Of a stretch of 64,000 bases of DNA, positions 1 through 9,735 are shown in pieces; position 1 is the stretch's first letter; each line of letters starts with the position of its first letter. The DNA is from Candidatus Latescibacterota bacterium (GTDB lineage Bacteria > Latescibacterota > MWCZ01): assembly GCA_022706085.1 (NCBI GenBank), contig JAKJDF010000003.1, positions 1 through 64,000 on the forward strand. Reading direction: 5' to 3'. The notes under the pieces were generated by a model that saw only the letters and a list, made by a program, of their open reading frames with translations, was not told the origin of the DNA and made no database searches. Both the position numbers and the translations under genes were made by a program.

Positions 1-328
1 ACAGATTCGGCCAGTAAATCGGGCCATACGGGTCCCGCGCACCGTTCAGACCGATTGTGGTGGAGTCAGACATCAGACTGGTCCAGTAGTCATACTGCGA
101 GCGGTCGTAGGCCCCGGGGCCGAAGTGCTTCTTCCCCGGAATGGTTCCCGAGACGACGCCGGACACCCAGGGGATCCGTGATCTCCGCTCTGTGCCGTCT
201 TTTGTGACGACGTTGACCATGCCGGACCGGACGTTGCCGTATTCCGCGTTGAACCCGCCGGTAAGGAGAGTCACTTCGGAGACAAGTGTCTGGTTGAGTT
301 GCGTGTATCCTTTCCCTGTGGAGGCGTC
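1..328. repeat. Direct repeat with 3537-3864 inside the paired receptor genes
   Basis: Bases 1-328 match 3537-3864 with only four substitutions by eye (about 99 percent). Identity drops sharply just after, then returns in patches up to the start codons. The repeat codes for the end of the plug and the beginning of the barrel in both receptors. The true left end is outside the window. Such a mosaic suggests recent duplication or gene conversion. Confidence 0.85.
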
Positions 329-895
329 GGTCCTGTCAAGACCATCTACCTGAAACCTGATTTCGGACGCGGCGCCGCCCCGGATGGACAGTTCGTTGTC
401 CCGCGCGACGGAGACGCCGGGTTCGTAGCTCAACGCGTCCAGCATCTTCCCCACGGGAATCTCCGCCACCCTGCGCGCATCAACCGTGATCTGCGAGGAG
501 GTCACGTCCGCCTCAATACTCGGCCGTCCGGCCGTGACGACCAGCGGAGTAACTTCGATAGCCTCTTCTCCAAGAGTGAAGTTGACCGTCGTGGTCCTGT
601 CGGCGGAAACGTCGACGTTCTGAGTGATAACCGGCCGAAACCCCATCATGGATGCCCGGACCGCGCACTCACCGGGTGGAACCAGAAGGATGAGGTATTT
701 TCCGTCGGAATCGGTCATTGCGCCAAGACGCAATCCCACCACCTCGATCGCCACGCCGGGAAGCGGGGTGCCGTCACTGCTTCTCACCGTCCCCGTTATC
801 TTGCCCGTGGTGCCCGCATCGCCAGTGGCCCACAGACCGAAAATGAACAGCATCAGAGAGCCCACCCAGCAACAGAATGCGTTCCTCGTGATCAT
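1..895 (-). CDS. TonB-dependent receptor with carboxypeptidase-regulatory-like domain, N-terminal part (cut by window edge)
   Basis: The frame is open from an ATG at 895 to the left edge, giving about 298 residues. It starts with a signal peptide (MITRNAFCCWVG..., hydrophobic to about residue 28). A carboxypeptidase-regulatory-like beta-sandwich follows (GKITGTVRSSDGTPLPGVAI), then a plug domain (VDARRVAEIPVGKMLDAL; IRGGAASEIRFQVDG). A GGAGAGG ribosome-binding sequence sits just upstream. It lies 38 bases after the stop of the full-length receptor at 934-4431 in the same direction, so the two are probably co-transcribed. It is a paralogue of that gene, nearly identical over the plug region but diverged in the signal peptide and parts of the sandwich. 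The family imports ligands through the outer membrane using TonB energy. The substrate is unknown, and the barrel lies outside the window. Confidence 0.9.
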   Translation of the reverse strand, partial: MITRNAFCCWVGSLMLFIFGLWATGDAGTTGKITGTVRSSDGTPLPGVAIEVVGLRLGAMTDSDGKYLILLVPPGECAVRASMMGFRPVITQNVDVSADRTTTVNFTLGEEAIEVTPLVVTAGRPSIEADVTSSQITVDARRVAEIPVGKMLDALSYEPGVSVARDNELSIRGGAASEIRFQVDGLDRTDASTGKGYTQLNQTLVSEVTLLTGGFNAEYGNVRSGMVNVVTKDGTERRSRIPWVSGVVSGTIPGKKHFGPGAYDRSQYDYWTSLMSDSTTIGLNGARDPYGPIYWPNL

Positions 896-933
896 GCCAT
901 CCTCTCCATCAGAGCGATTCATCCACCCGTTTG

Positions 934-3900
934 TTACAAATCGAATCTCAGCCCGAGTCTGACGACGCGTTTGTTGCGAAATGAAAGCCATTCAGTTCTT
1001 GGCTTGAGCGGTGCCTTCCAGTTCCCTCCGGCGTCCTTGTAAGGCCGTGTCAATGCGTCGAAGGTTGAAGGATCATTCACGCGAAGGCCGGTTTCACCAT
1101 TCTGGCGCCGTTGAAACACGTACGCGAGATAGTCGTCCCCGGCGCCGCTGAGGGCTTTGGTATTGAAAAGATTCGTGACATCAGCGTAGAGTGATAGGCT
1201 CCTTCCGCGATTAACAGCCATCGTCTTGTCTATCTTGAGGTTGGTGAACCAGTAGTCGATTGTCTTCATGTAGTTTTCCGGTGGCAGCTCCCGGATTGGG
1301 ATAGTGGGATCCGGGCGATATATCACTTCTGAACCTTCCCGGTACGTTTCCAGTATGCTGATGCCCCATCCCCCTCTTAGTCGGCCCCATTCCTGCGGGG
1401 TGCCGATGCGCACAAATCCGCGGAGACTGATTAGAGGCTCGTTCGAGCGCGCGTATGCAGTATAGTAACTTGCCTGCGCAATGTTGGCCGTGTTGAACTG
1501 AACGATGCCGACCTCGCCCGTGCGAGTCGCATACTCCTCAAGCGTTATCCATCCGTTGAGAAAACGACCCGAATTGCGAGCGACCTTCATTTCGATTCCG
1601 CGCACCTCCTCGTAGTTGGCGTTTCGATAAGTCGAATAACCGTCTCCAACACTCACCTGGAGATTCGAAACCTGGTCGACGTTGTATTTCGCGTATCCGC
1701 GAATCGTAGCTATCACACGGAACGGCATCACATGTTCAATTCCGACCTCATACATTGTGGTTCTTGCCGGGCGCAGGCTTGCGTAGCGTGCAGACTGTAT
1801 TCGCCCCGTCTGCCCCAGTTGGAAGTCCGACTGGTACCCGTACAGAACCGCAGGCTTCTGTGCCGAGCAAAAAATGCCATAATTAAAGAAAAATTTTGTA
1901 TTTGCGCTTACCGGGTGCGAAACCCCGAACCGGGGCTCCACGTACCAGAACACTTTGTTGTCCGCATACGGCAGTGCCGCCATCACATCCCACGGCTCAG
2001 GAGGATCGCCAAGGCCGTATTTCCGAAGGGTGTCGCGGAGCGGGTAATACGTCGGAACCCCGCCCCACCGGCTTACATCCCAGCCGTGCGCGATGGCGAT
2101 GCTGTCGTAGATGGCCTTTCCTCCGTAGCGCATAAACGATTGCGATGTGAAAATCTCGGGTACGAAGGACCGACCGTTTGCGTCGAACCTCTCCACGCGC
2201 ACGCCTGCGTTGGCGATGAGCCCCTGTGACTCGAATTTGTCCTGAACGAAAACGCCCAGGATGGTGGGGCGAGGCGTAGGATACCTGCCGCCATAGTCCA
2301 TGTAGCTGTGGTTCCGCCCGGGGACGGACAAACCAAGCGCGTAGCGAGCGTGGTATTCCAGTTCGCTGCTGGCGTATTCCGCACCTGTTTTGAGGGTGTG
2401 TGCACCCCACGCGTGGGTGAAGTCGCCTTTGAACATCGTTTGAACAGCGTTGGCCTTCATGACGGATTCAGAGCCGACTCCAAGCGTGTAGGTGCCGCTC
2501 AAATCGGCGTACCCGTCCTGTATGTATCCCTGCGGGGACACCACGGTCGCCGGCTGGGCCGTTCCGGCGAAAAACGTGCGGGTAACGAATCTGCCCTCCG
2601 AAGGAACGGTTTCGGAATAATTGGGTGAGGAGAATGGATCGTTCAGAATCATCCGCCCGGGGGTCAAGGCGTCCTCGAGGCTGCTGGGCAGGTCCGCGGC
2701 CGCGGTGCCGCCTGTGTCCGACCAGAGGTAGAACATGCCCAGCCACCCTCGATACCCGAACGAACTCGGGGGCTTGTACCCGGAGGCCAGGTTCGCGGGG
2801 TCATACGACGCATTCACATCAGCCCGCGGAAGGTCGCGTTTCTGTTCGGTCGCCGACACGGATCGCGCCAGCGAGACGGAAAAGAACGTCGTGGGGCGCA
2901 ACGTGTAGCTTATCGAGATTCCAGCCTGGGAATAGTTGCCATCGAGCAGGCAGGAATTGGAAAGGCTGAGTTTGTTGTTCGTTGCTCCTCTCCCGCCGGA
3001 AACCGTTCCCGCAAGCGACCCCGTATCACGCAACGGCGTCGGGTCCAGAAAAGTCCCTCCCGCGCTGGTTTCGGCAAGTTCCGGACTGCTCGCGAGCGAA
3101 GATGTTGCGGCTGAGGAACTCGTTCCGTACACGTACGAGATGCGGAGCTTCAGTCTGTCTGTCGGAGTTAACGTAAGTTTCGTGTCTATCGCCCGGTCGG
3201 CGAAGTACGGGCGGAGAGCCGGGGTGATGGTCATCTCTTTCTTATACACATAGCCCACCACGATACCACCCATCTTGCGCGGCAACGCCCAGCCCGCTGC
3301 CAGATCCAGCGTGACATCAGGCTCATTGCCATACTGCCACACCTGCTCATCCATGTTTGCTTCCCACTGCCACGCCTCCCGAAGCTGCTCAGGCGTCCAG
3401 TCGTTCTTCCCATACGCCCCCGCACGACGATTCGCCACGTTGATCACACTCGCCCGCGCCGCCCAGCCGTCGAACACCTTATACAGGTTCGGCGCCAGAC
3501 GCCACTTGAACGACGTGTCATTCCGTGTCTCCTCATACAGATTCGGCCAGTAAATCGGGCCATACGGGTCCCGCGCACCGTTCAGACCGATTGTGGTGGA
3601 GTCAGACATCAGATTGGTCCAGTAGTCATACTGCGAGCGGTCGTAGGCCCCGGGGCCGAAGTGCTTCTTCCCCGGAATGGTTCCCGAGACGACGCCGGAC
3701 ACCCAGGGGATCCGTGATCTCCGCTCTGTGCCGTCTTTTGTGACGACGTTGACCATGCCGGACCGGACATTGCCGTATTCCGCGTTGAACCCGCCGGTAA
3801 GGAGAGTCACTTCAGAGACAAGTGTCTGGTTGAGCTGCGTGTATCCTTTCCCTGTGGAGGCGTCAGTTCGGTCGAGGCCATCTACCTGAAACCGGATCTC

Positions 3901-4431
3901 AGAGGGGCCCCCGCCGCGGATGTAAAGCTCGTTGTCCCGCGCGACGGAGACGCCGGGTTCGTAGCTCAATGCGTCCAGCATCTTCCCCACGGGAATCTCC
4001 GATACTCTACGCGCGTCAACAATTGCCTGAGAGGATGTTACATCCGCCTCAATATTCGGCCGTCCGGCGGTGACGACCAGCGGGGCAACTTCGATGGTTT
4101 CCTCGCGGAGAGCAAAATTCGTATTAGTCGTTCTATCGGCGCTCACGCGGACGTTCTGCAGAATTGCAGCCTGGAAGCCGACCATCGAAGCGCGGAGTTC
4201 GTGTTGTCCCGGAGGGACTGCCAGGATCACGAATCGACCATCTGCATCGGTCATTGCGCCAAGGCGCAATCCCGCCACCTCGATCGCCACCCCGGGAAGC
4301 GGGGTGCCGTCACTGCTTCTCACCGTCCCCGATATCTTGCCCGTGGTGCCGGCCCGGACACCGATAGCGAATCCCAGCAGCGTGAGAGTTGCGAACGCAA
4401 CGATGTACCGATTGTTGGCACCCCACTTCAT
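934..4431 (-). CDS. TonB-dependent receptor with carboxypeptidase-regulatory-like domain
   Basis: 1165 residues. A signal peptide (residues 1 to about 28) is followed by a carboxypeptidase-regulatory-like domain at about 29-115 (GKISGTVRSSDGTPLPG). A TonB plug lies at about 120-235 (VDARRVSEIPVGKMLDAL, IRGGGPSEIRFQVDG, NAEYGNVRSGMVNVVTKDG), then a long outer-membrane beta-barrel to the C-terminus (LGLRFDL). The ATG at 4431 is chosen because the signal peptide begins there. The protein should act as an outer-membrane active transporter, but the substrate cannot be read from the sequence; no SusD-like partner is visible. A second, partial paralogue follows at 895. The divergent neighbour is a secreted protease, so uptake of peptides released outside the cell is possible but only an inference. 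Confidence 0.93.
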   Translation of the reverse strand: MKWGANNRYIVAFATLTLLGFAIGVRAGTTGKISGTVRSSDGTPLPGVAIEVAGLRLGAMTDADGRFVILAVPPGQHELRASMVGFQAAILQNVRVSADRTTNTNFALREETIEVAPLVVTAGRPNIEADVTSSQAIVDARRVSEIPVGKMLDALSYEPGVSVARDNELYIRGGGPSEIRFQVDGLDRTDASTGKGYTQLNQTLVSEVTLLTGGFNAEYGNVRSGMVNVVTKDGTERRSRIPWVSGVVSGTIPGKKHFGPGAYDRSQYDYWTNLMSDSTTIGLNGARDPYGPIYWPNLYEETRNDTSFKWRLAPNLYKVFDGWAARASVINVANRRAGAYGKNDWTPEQLREAWQWEANMDEQVWQYGNEPDVTLDLAAGWALPRKMGGIVVGYVYKKEMTITPALRPYFADRAIDTKLTLTPTDRLKLRISYVYGTSSSAATSSLASSPELAETSAGGTFLDPTPLRDTGSLAGTVSGGRGATNNKLSLSNSCLLDGNYSQAGISISYTLRPTTFFSVSLARSVSATEQKRDLPRADVNASYDPANLASGYKPPSSFGYRGWLGMFYLWSDTGGTAAADLPSSLEDALTPGRMILNDPFSSPNYSETVPSEGRFVTRTFFAGTAQPATVVSPQGYIQDGYADLSGTYTLGVGSESVMKANAVQTMFKGDFTHAWGAHTLKTGAEYASSELEYHARYALGLSVPGRNHSYMDYGGRYPTPRPTILGVFVQDKFESQGLIANAGVRVERFDANGRSFVPEIFTSQSFMRYGGKAIYDSIAIAHGWDVSRWGGVPTYYPLRDTLRKYGLGDPPEPWDVMAALPYADNKVFWYVEPRFGVSHPVSANTKFFFNYGIFCSAQKPAVLYGYQSDFQLGQTGRIQSARYASLRPARTTMYEVGIEHVMPFRVIATIRGYAKYNVDQVSNLQVSVGDGYSTYRNANYEEVRGIEMKVARNSGRFLNGWITLEEYATRTGEVGIVQFNTANIAQASYYTAYARSNEPLISLRGFVRIGTPQEWGRLRGGWGISILETYREGSEVIYRPDPTIPIRELPPENYMKTIDYWFTNLKIDKTMAVNRGRSLSLYADVTNLFNTKALSGAGDDYLAYVFQRRQNGETGLRVNDPSTFDALTRPYKDAGGNWKAPLKPRTEWLSFRNKRVVRLGLRFDL

Positions 4432-4702
4432 CGTCCCCTCCTCGGCGAGAACCAGAGTTCCCCGCGCTGTGGCCTCTATCCACTATTTGAGTATTTTTGC
4501 TACGTGCCGTGCTGGGTATCGAAGCAACCCCCACGCTGGGTGACACCGTCCCGGAGAGGCAGGTTGTTCGCCGAGAGGCACCGACATGGGATCGTTACAT
4601 GAAAAGAAGCTACCGGCGAATCAGGTAATATGCAACTCATCGACCGTCACCCCCAGAGTCCGTCTGGCACGCTATCATTGAACTGCCTGTCAGGAGTACG
4701 AA
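4432..4702. other. Divergent intergenic region
   Basis: 271 bases between the divergently transcribed TonB receptor and the subtilase. It must hold both promoters, but no -35/-10 pair stands out on either strand. No gene or RNA was recognised. Confidence 0.5.
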
Positions 4703-7700
4703 TTGTCGCCTTCAGTTGAAAATCGCATGTCACGCCCTCCGACCAGCGAAAGGCTCCGAGGTGGTGTCGGAGTGCTGTTTGCGGCGCTTTCATTGTTTAC
4801 GGGTTCTGCATTCTGTGGCGAAATACCCCGTTTTTCGCCCCACACGGTTCTTGTGCGGATGACCGGCGGCCCGGCGAAACCTGGTTTTCGAGGCAAGGAA
4901 CTTGGGCTTACCGATCCTGAGCCGCTTCTCCCTCTTCGTTCCCGGAAACCATCCGCAAACGCACGCCCCGAAGAGGTGGGCGACTGGTTCAAGTTCCGGA
5001 TTTCGAACGAGCTCTCCCCACAGCAGGTCGCCGATTCACTGAACAAAATTCCCGGCATAGTGGCGCAGCCGAATTATCTCTACCGAATGCTCGGAACCCC
5101 GCCGGATGATCCTGGATGGCAGAATCAGTGGGGTGCTCAGCGCATTCGTCTGGATGAAGTGTGGCAACAGGTTCAGGCTGATGCCGCAAAATGCCCGATC
5201 ATCGGGATTATCGACAGCGGGGTGGACTACCGGCATCCTGACCTGGAAGCCAATATCTGGCACAACGCAACGGAACAGGCAGGACTTCCGGGAGTGGATG
5301 ACGACGGAAACGGGTACGTGGACGATTTCGTAGGGTGGGATTTCACGGATTCTCCCGGATTGTCGGGCCTTGGTGATCACCTGGACCGTGATAACGACCC
5401 GTTCGACGAAATGGGACACGGAACGCAGGTTGCTGGAGTTGCGGCGGCTGTCACCAACAACGGCGCGGGCATTGCGGGAACTGCGCCCAACGCCAGAATC
5501 ATGTGCCTCAGAGCGGGAGCGCAACTCATCAACGGGAGTGGATATCTGGAGGAAGACGACATCGCAGCTGCGGTCGTCTACGCCGTGGAAAACGGCGCGG
5601 AAATCATCAACATGAGTTTTGGTGACATCGTGTCTACGCCTCTCATGGGAGACATCGTGGCCTACGCAGCGGCCGCGCGGGTTGTGTTGATCGCGGCCGC
5701 GGGAAATGAGAACACGCCTTCGCTCCTCTTTCCCGCTGCGTACGATGAAACCATCGCGGTAGGTGCCACGGGTGAAAATGATGCCCGGGCCACCTTTTCC
5801 AGTTACGGAGAGAATCTCGATCTTTGCGCTCCAGGCGTCAGCATCTACACAACGAACACGTACGGCGCGTACCGCCGGAACGGCGGTACGTCGTTTTCCG
5901 CGCCGTTCGTATCGGGCGCGGCGGCGATCCTCCTCAGCCGCGCACCGCACCTTTCACCCACTGAGGTGCGCTCCATTCTGTGCCGGGGCGTGGTTGACAT
6001 TGGGCCCCCGGGCTGGGACGAGCAGACCGGCCATGGAAGGCTGGACCTGCCAACCCTTTTGTCTGTGGCACAGGAGCCGGTGGCGCAGATACTTACCCCG
6101 GGACGAACGACAGAGGTGAGAAACGCCGTCCGCTGGGCGGTGCATGTCCGGGGAACTCCGCCGGTCGCGTGGGTTCTCAGTTACGGCGTCGGCGCGGTTC
6201 CGCGCGTGTGGACAACATGCGCGTCGGGCGTTCTGGAAGCGGCAGGAGATACTCTCAGCGGCACGTACTCCACGGTCGATCATCCTGACACACTTTTCTG
6301 CCTGCGCCTGACGGTTACGGACCTGCTGGGGCGAACAAGCGAGGATCGCGCGCTTTACTCATTGGACCGTTCACCACCGGTGTTTCGGTCCCAGCCCGTC
6401 GTTCTTGCCCGGTGGGACGGTGATGTCCAGAGAATCTTTCTTCAATGGGAGACAGACGATCTGACAACCGGCACGGTGCGCATCTGGCGCGGAGCGGCTG
6501 CCGGATCTGCGTCCCTGGAGTATTCCGTATCTGCGACTGACCGGGCACATTTCGAGGAAATCCCCAGGCAAGACGTGGATGTGGGGCCTTTTTCGGTTCA
6601 AGTGGTAGCCAGAAACGTCTCCGGGATGGAAACGGAGAGCGCGTTCTCAATGGGTACGGGAAGCGCGTACGCGCTGCCGCGGTCGGGCTGGGATGAGGAC
6701 GGTGCGCTTGTCGGTGGAATACTGATGCCCGCCGGCACCGGAATGCCCCCCTTGCCCGACGTTGATGGGAACGGGATACCGGAAGTTGTCATCAAACTCG
6801 CCCACCGTGCGCCATATGATACGGTGTCGTTCTTCGAGCTCCCCCCTGGATCCCCTCCCGTCCTTCGGACGGAGAGTCCCGTCAAGATGCGACCGGCGGC
6901 AGTTGTTGATATCGATGGGAACGGAACGTTGGACCTGATAGGATTTGATTACTTCGATTCGGCGTTCCGGGTGCGAGTGGTGGAAATCGGTCAATCGTCA
7001 CCCTGGTGGGAGCGGACATCGCTGGTGGGACCAAGTGTCGCAGATGTGGATGGTGACGGGCGCGCGGAAATCATTGCAGTGGTAGATTCGAATCGCGCGT
7101 TGCTGCACGTCTACGAAGCTACCGGTCCGGGCGGAATCGAACTCAAAGCGGTCCTCCAGAGCCCGTTGAACGGTTACGAAGGGCAGTTCGGCATCTGGCG
7201 TGCCACAGGCGATTTTGATGGCACGGGCAGGAACGTCGTCGTTGCGGGAACTGTCGGTGGGGCCGTGGTGCTGTTCCCGAGCATCGGAGATGACGCCTTC
7301 GGGGTTCCTCGAGTAATTGAGGGGCAAGGTGACGCGACGCGCGTGTGTGCAATTGGCGACGTGAACAACGACGGGCGCGACGACTTCGCGATCGTGCGTC
7401 ACATGGAGAACACGAAGTTTGCGGCGGACGTGGCAGCCTTTCGACTGGAAGTGTATACAGGTGGCACGACTCCATTTTTCGTTCGCGAGTTCCACGATCC
7501 GCGAACGGAGGGGAACGGGTTTTCCTCCGGTGATCTGGGCGGCAAACGCGTTGTTGTTCTGGCGATGCCGCCTCACCTGTACGTTCTCGATCCCGCCGGC
7601 TCAGGGGTTGACGGGTTCCTGTATTACGGGGAAACGGACAGCCCGAGCCAACCTCTTGTTGCTGACATTGACGGGCAGGGAGGCTCTGAGCTCCTGTTCC

Positions 7701-9460
7701 CGCGAGCGGGGGCGTTGGCGGTTCTCCGCGCTCTCGCCTCGCCCCGTGCGCCGGCGGCACCGCGAAACGTGTCAGTCCGGGTCCGTGATTCGCTCTCTGT
7801 GGTCGTTTCGTGGAACGCGGAACCGGGTCTGCGCTATCGGATATGGGCAGGTAGTGGTCCAGATTCACTGCTTTCACTCCGAACTGAGGTCATAGACCCG
7901 GTTCCCCCGGTGACGCTGACATTCGCCCCGCCGCTGCAGTCCGAAATCCGCGTCGCCGTGCAAGCGGTGAATCCCGCCATCGCTGACAGCCTTGGCGGCC
8001 TGAGTGATACGATTGCCGTTCGACCGCACGCAGGGCCGCGAGCAATCTACGCCGCGAGGGTTTCTCCCGGTGGAGTGGATGTTCGGTTTGACCTTCCGCT
8101 GAACGCCCTGGAGACAACGGAACGAGATTTCCTGCTTCGCGCCGGCACAGAGGACCAGAGGCCGAGTTCGCTCGTGCGGGATCGGTCCGGATTCCGGGTG
8201 CTGCTGTTGTTCCGTTCGGGTGAGTGGCCCTCGCAGGACGTCGTGCTGTCCTACGACGTAAGAGATACCTCAGGGGCTTTGGGGACCGGCACCATTCCGG
8301 TTTCGTCTGCGCCTCGAGAGGAAAGGCCCCGAATCAACTTCGCGATGGCAATCGGTTCCCGCACCATCAGGGTTGCGTTCGATCGCGAGGTGGTGTACGC
8401 GTCGCTCGTCGCCGACTCCATCACCGTACTGCCTCGCGTGGCGATAACCGGAATCGAAGCTGTCGACGGATACGGTCGCTTCTTCGATATCCATTTCGGT
8501 TCCGCGCTTTCTCCCGCACAGGTGTACGTGTTTCGTTTCGCGGGGGTTCGCAGTATTACCGGAGAGATCTTCTCGACCGGTGTGGTGGTGGGAGGCGAAA
8601 ACGTATCCAGCGTCGCTCCCAGGATTGTCGCGGTGCTTCAGAAAAGCGCCACGGAACTTTGGCTGGTTTTGTCCGCGCAGATCGATTCGGCGAAAGCGTT
8701 CAATGCGGACGTCCAGATCAGTCCCCGGGTATCGGTGCAGGAAACCCTTCCGGGCGAAATTGCGTCCGTTCTGGTCGTGAGAATCCGCCCTGAAACACCG
8801 CTCGGTCCGTGGGAGGAGACATACGGGGTAACGGTGCGAGCCGATCTGGCGGACGGAACAAAACCGCTTCTCGCCTGCGTCTTTGTCCCTTCCGGGGAGC
8901 GACCCTCCACAGGCAGGTTGCGTGCCGTAGAGGTCCCGGACTGCACGCACCTGAAGTTGAAATTCGATCTGCCGATCGCGAACGCGGGTCAACCGGGCGC
9001 AGCAATTCGCGTCGAGCCTGGCATCCAGGTGCTGTCGCTCAGCGTCGCGGATTCCATCGTTGACGTCGAGGTAAGCGAGCAGACGCCCGTGGGGTCCTGG
9101 GGCATCACGTACGTAGTTCACGTGGACGGACTCCTTGCGGTTTCGGGCGAACGGCTGGACGAGCTGTTTGTCGTGCGACTTGCTCCTCCGAGAGGGGTGG
9201 ATAGCGTCCGAGTTTTCCCGCAGCCGTTCAGGCCGACGCATCACCGTTCGCTGGTTTTCGGCGGTCTTCCCATCGGGGCAACCTTGCAGATTTACCGCTT
9301 GGACGGCAACCTGATCCGCGATTTCGCCCCGACGGAGACAGGTGGCATCGCGTGGGACGGGAAGAATGAGAACGGCGCTGTGGTGTCATCAGGCGTTTAT
9401 TTCTATGTCGTGTCCTCGCCTTCCGGCAGGAGGGCGGGCAAGATTGCTGTGGTGCGGTGA
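4703..9460 (+). CDS. Secreted subtilisin-like (S8) serine protease with FG-GAP-like repeats and C-terminal sorting domain
   Basis: 1585 residues. The TTG at 4703 follows AGGAG by 6 bases; an ATG at 4727 is the alternative. A signal peptide (about 18-38) and a thermitase-type propeptide (about 40-130) lead into the S8 catalytic domain at about 145-455. The triad is visible: Asp171 (IIDSGVDYRHP), His239 (MGHGTQVAG) and Ser397 (GGTSFSAPF), with oxyanion Asn335 (AAGNEN). About 660-1030 holds repeated D-D-G/D-x-NG motifs typical of FG-GAP/integrin-like propeller blades. Several beta-sandwich modules follow. The last about 85 residues (VFPQPFRP...GIAWDGKNENG...SGVYFYVV) are a FlgD-like/type IX-style sorting domain. 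It is expected to be exported, processed and held at or released from the surface as an extracellular protease. It is transcribed away from the TonB receptors. Confidence 0.93.
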   Translation: MSPSVENRMSRPPTSERLRGGVGVLFAALSLFTGSAFCGEIPRFSPHTVLVRMTGGPAKPGFRGKELGLTDPEPLLPLRSRKPSANARPEEVGDWFKFRISNELSPQQVADSLNKIPGIVAQPNYLYRMLGTPPDDPGWQNQWGAQRIRLDEVWQQVQADAAKCPIIGIIDSGVDYRHPDLEANIWHNATEQAGLPGVDDDGNGYVDDFVGWDFTDSPGLSGLGDHLDRDNDPFDEMGHGTQVAGVAAAVTNNGAGIAGTAPNARIMCLRAGAQLINGSGYLEEDDIAAAVVYAVENGAEIINMSFGDIVSTPLMGDIVAYAAAARVVLIAAAGNENTPSLLFPAAYDETIAVGATGENDARATFSSYGENLDLCAPGVSIYTTNTYGAYRRNGGTSFSAPFVSGAAAILLSRAPHLSPTEVRSILCRGVVDIGPPGWDEQTGHGRLDLPTLLSVAQEPVAQILTPGRTTEVRNAVRWAVHVRGTPPVAWVLSYGVGAVPRVWTTCASGVLEAAGDTLSGTYSTVDHPDTLFCLRLTVTDLLGRTSEDRALYSLDRSPPVFRSQPVVLARWDGDVQRIFLQWETDDLTTGTVRIWRGAAAGSASLEYSVSATDRAHFEEIPRQDVDVGPFSVQVVARNVSGMETESAFSMGTGSAYALPRSGWDEDGALVGGILMPAGTGMPPLPDVDGNGIPEVVIKLAHRAPYDTVSFFELPPGSPPVLRTESPVKMRPAAVVDIDGNGTLDLIGFDYFDSAFRVRVVEIGQSSPWWERTSLVGPSVADVDGDGRAEIIAVVDSNRALLHVYEATGPGGIELKAVLQSPLNGYEGQFGIWRATGDFDGTGRNVVVAGTVGGAVVLFPSIGDDAFGVPRVIEGQGDATRVCAIGDVNNDGRDDFAIVRHMENTKFAADVAAFRLEVYTGGTTPFFVREFHDPRTEGNGFSSGDLGGKRVVVLAMPPHLYVLDPAGSGVDGFLYYGETDSPSQPLVADIDGQGGSELLFPRAGALAVLRALASPRAPAAPRNVSVRVRDSLSVVVSWNAEPGLRYRIWAGSGPDSLLSLRTEVIDPVPPVTLTFAPPLQSEIRVAVQAVNPAIADSLGGLSDTIAVRPHAGPRAIYAARVSPGGVDVRFDLPLNALETTERDFLLRAGTEDQRPSSLVRDRSGFRVLLLFRSGEWPSQDVVLSYDVRDTSGALGTGTIPVSSAPREERPRINFAMAIGSRTIRVAFDREVVYASLVADSITVLPRVAITGIEAVDGYGRFFDIHFGSALSPAQVYVFRFAGVRSITGEIFSTGVVVGGENVSSVAPRIVAVLQKSATELWLVLSAQIDSAKAFNADVQISPRVSVQETLPGEIASVLVVRIRPETPLGPWEETYGVTVRADLADGTKPLLACVFVPSGERPSTGRLRAVEVPDCTHLKLKFDLPIANAGQPGAAIRVEPGIQVLSLSVADSIVDVEVSEQTPVGSWGITYVVHVDGLLAVSGERLDELFVVRLAPPRGVDSVRVFPQPFRPTHHRSLVFGGLPIGATLQIYRLDGNLIRDFAPTETGGIAWDGKNENGAVVSSGVYFYVVSSPSGRRAGKIAVVR

Positions 9461-9735
9461 GTCTCCTTCCTGATGGCTGGAAGAAGTTCAAAGGTCGGGT
9501 TGTTCCATTTTCCCGCCTTCGCGGGAATGAAGGGGTTGCATGGAGCATGTGTTCGACCGGGTTTCGCCGTACTGCTGTGAACAACTACAGAGCGGTAATG
9601 AATGGCGTGTCGTCCGAGGACGAAGGGTTTTTCCCGCGCGGACGGGAGTAACACCGCACGGATTCCTGGCCTTTCGCCCCGGTGGAGCGCGGAGTTACCC
9701 TGATACCGTGCGCACATGCATTCGCGGGAGGTGTG
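9461..9735. other. Intergenic region with one palindrome
   Basis: 275 bases between the subtilase stop and the next gene. Apart from the palindrome at 9510-9527, nothing was recognised. Open frames across it lack ribosome-binding sites and family resemblance. Confidence 0.5.
9510..9527. repeat. Short palindromic repeat (TTCCCGC family)
   Basis: Arms TTCCCGC and GCGGGAA enclose a 4-base loop (CTTC), followed by ATGAAG. A relative with arms ATTCCCGC/GCGGGAAT lies at 46545-46564. These look like members of a dispersed REP-like family. This copy lies 50 bases after a stop codon and could act as an mRNA-end hairpin. Confidence 0.6.

Noticed and set aside
299-1042. 247-codon open frame on the plus strand
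   Set aside because: It is the antisense of the TonB receptors, has no ribosome-binding site and an amino-acid composition typical of shadow frames in GC-rich DNA.
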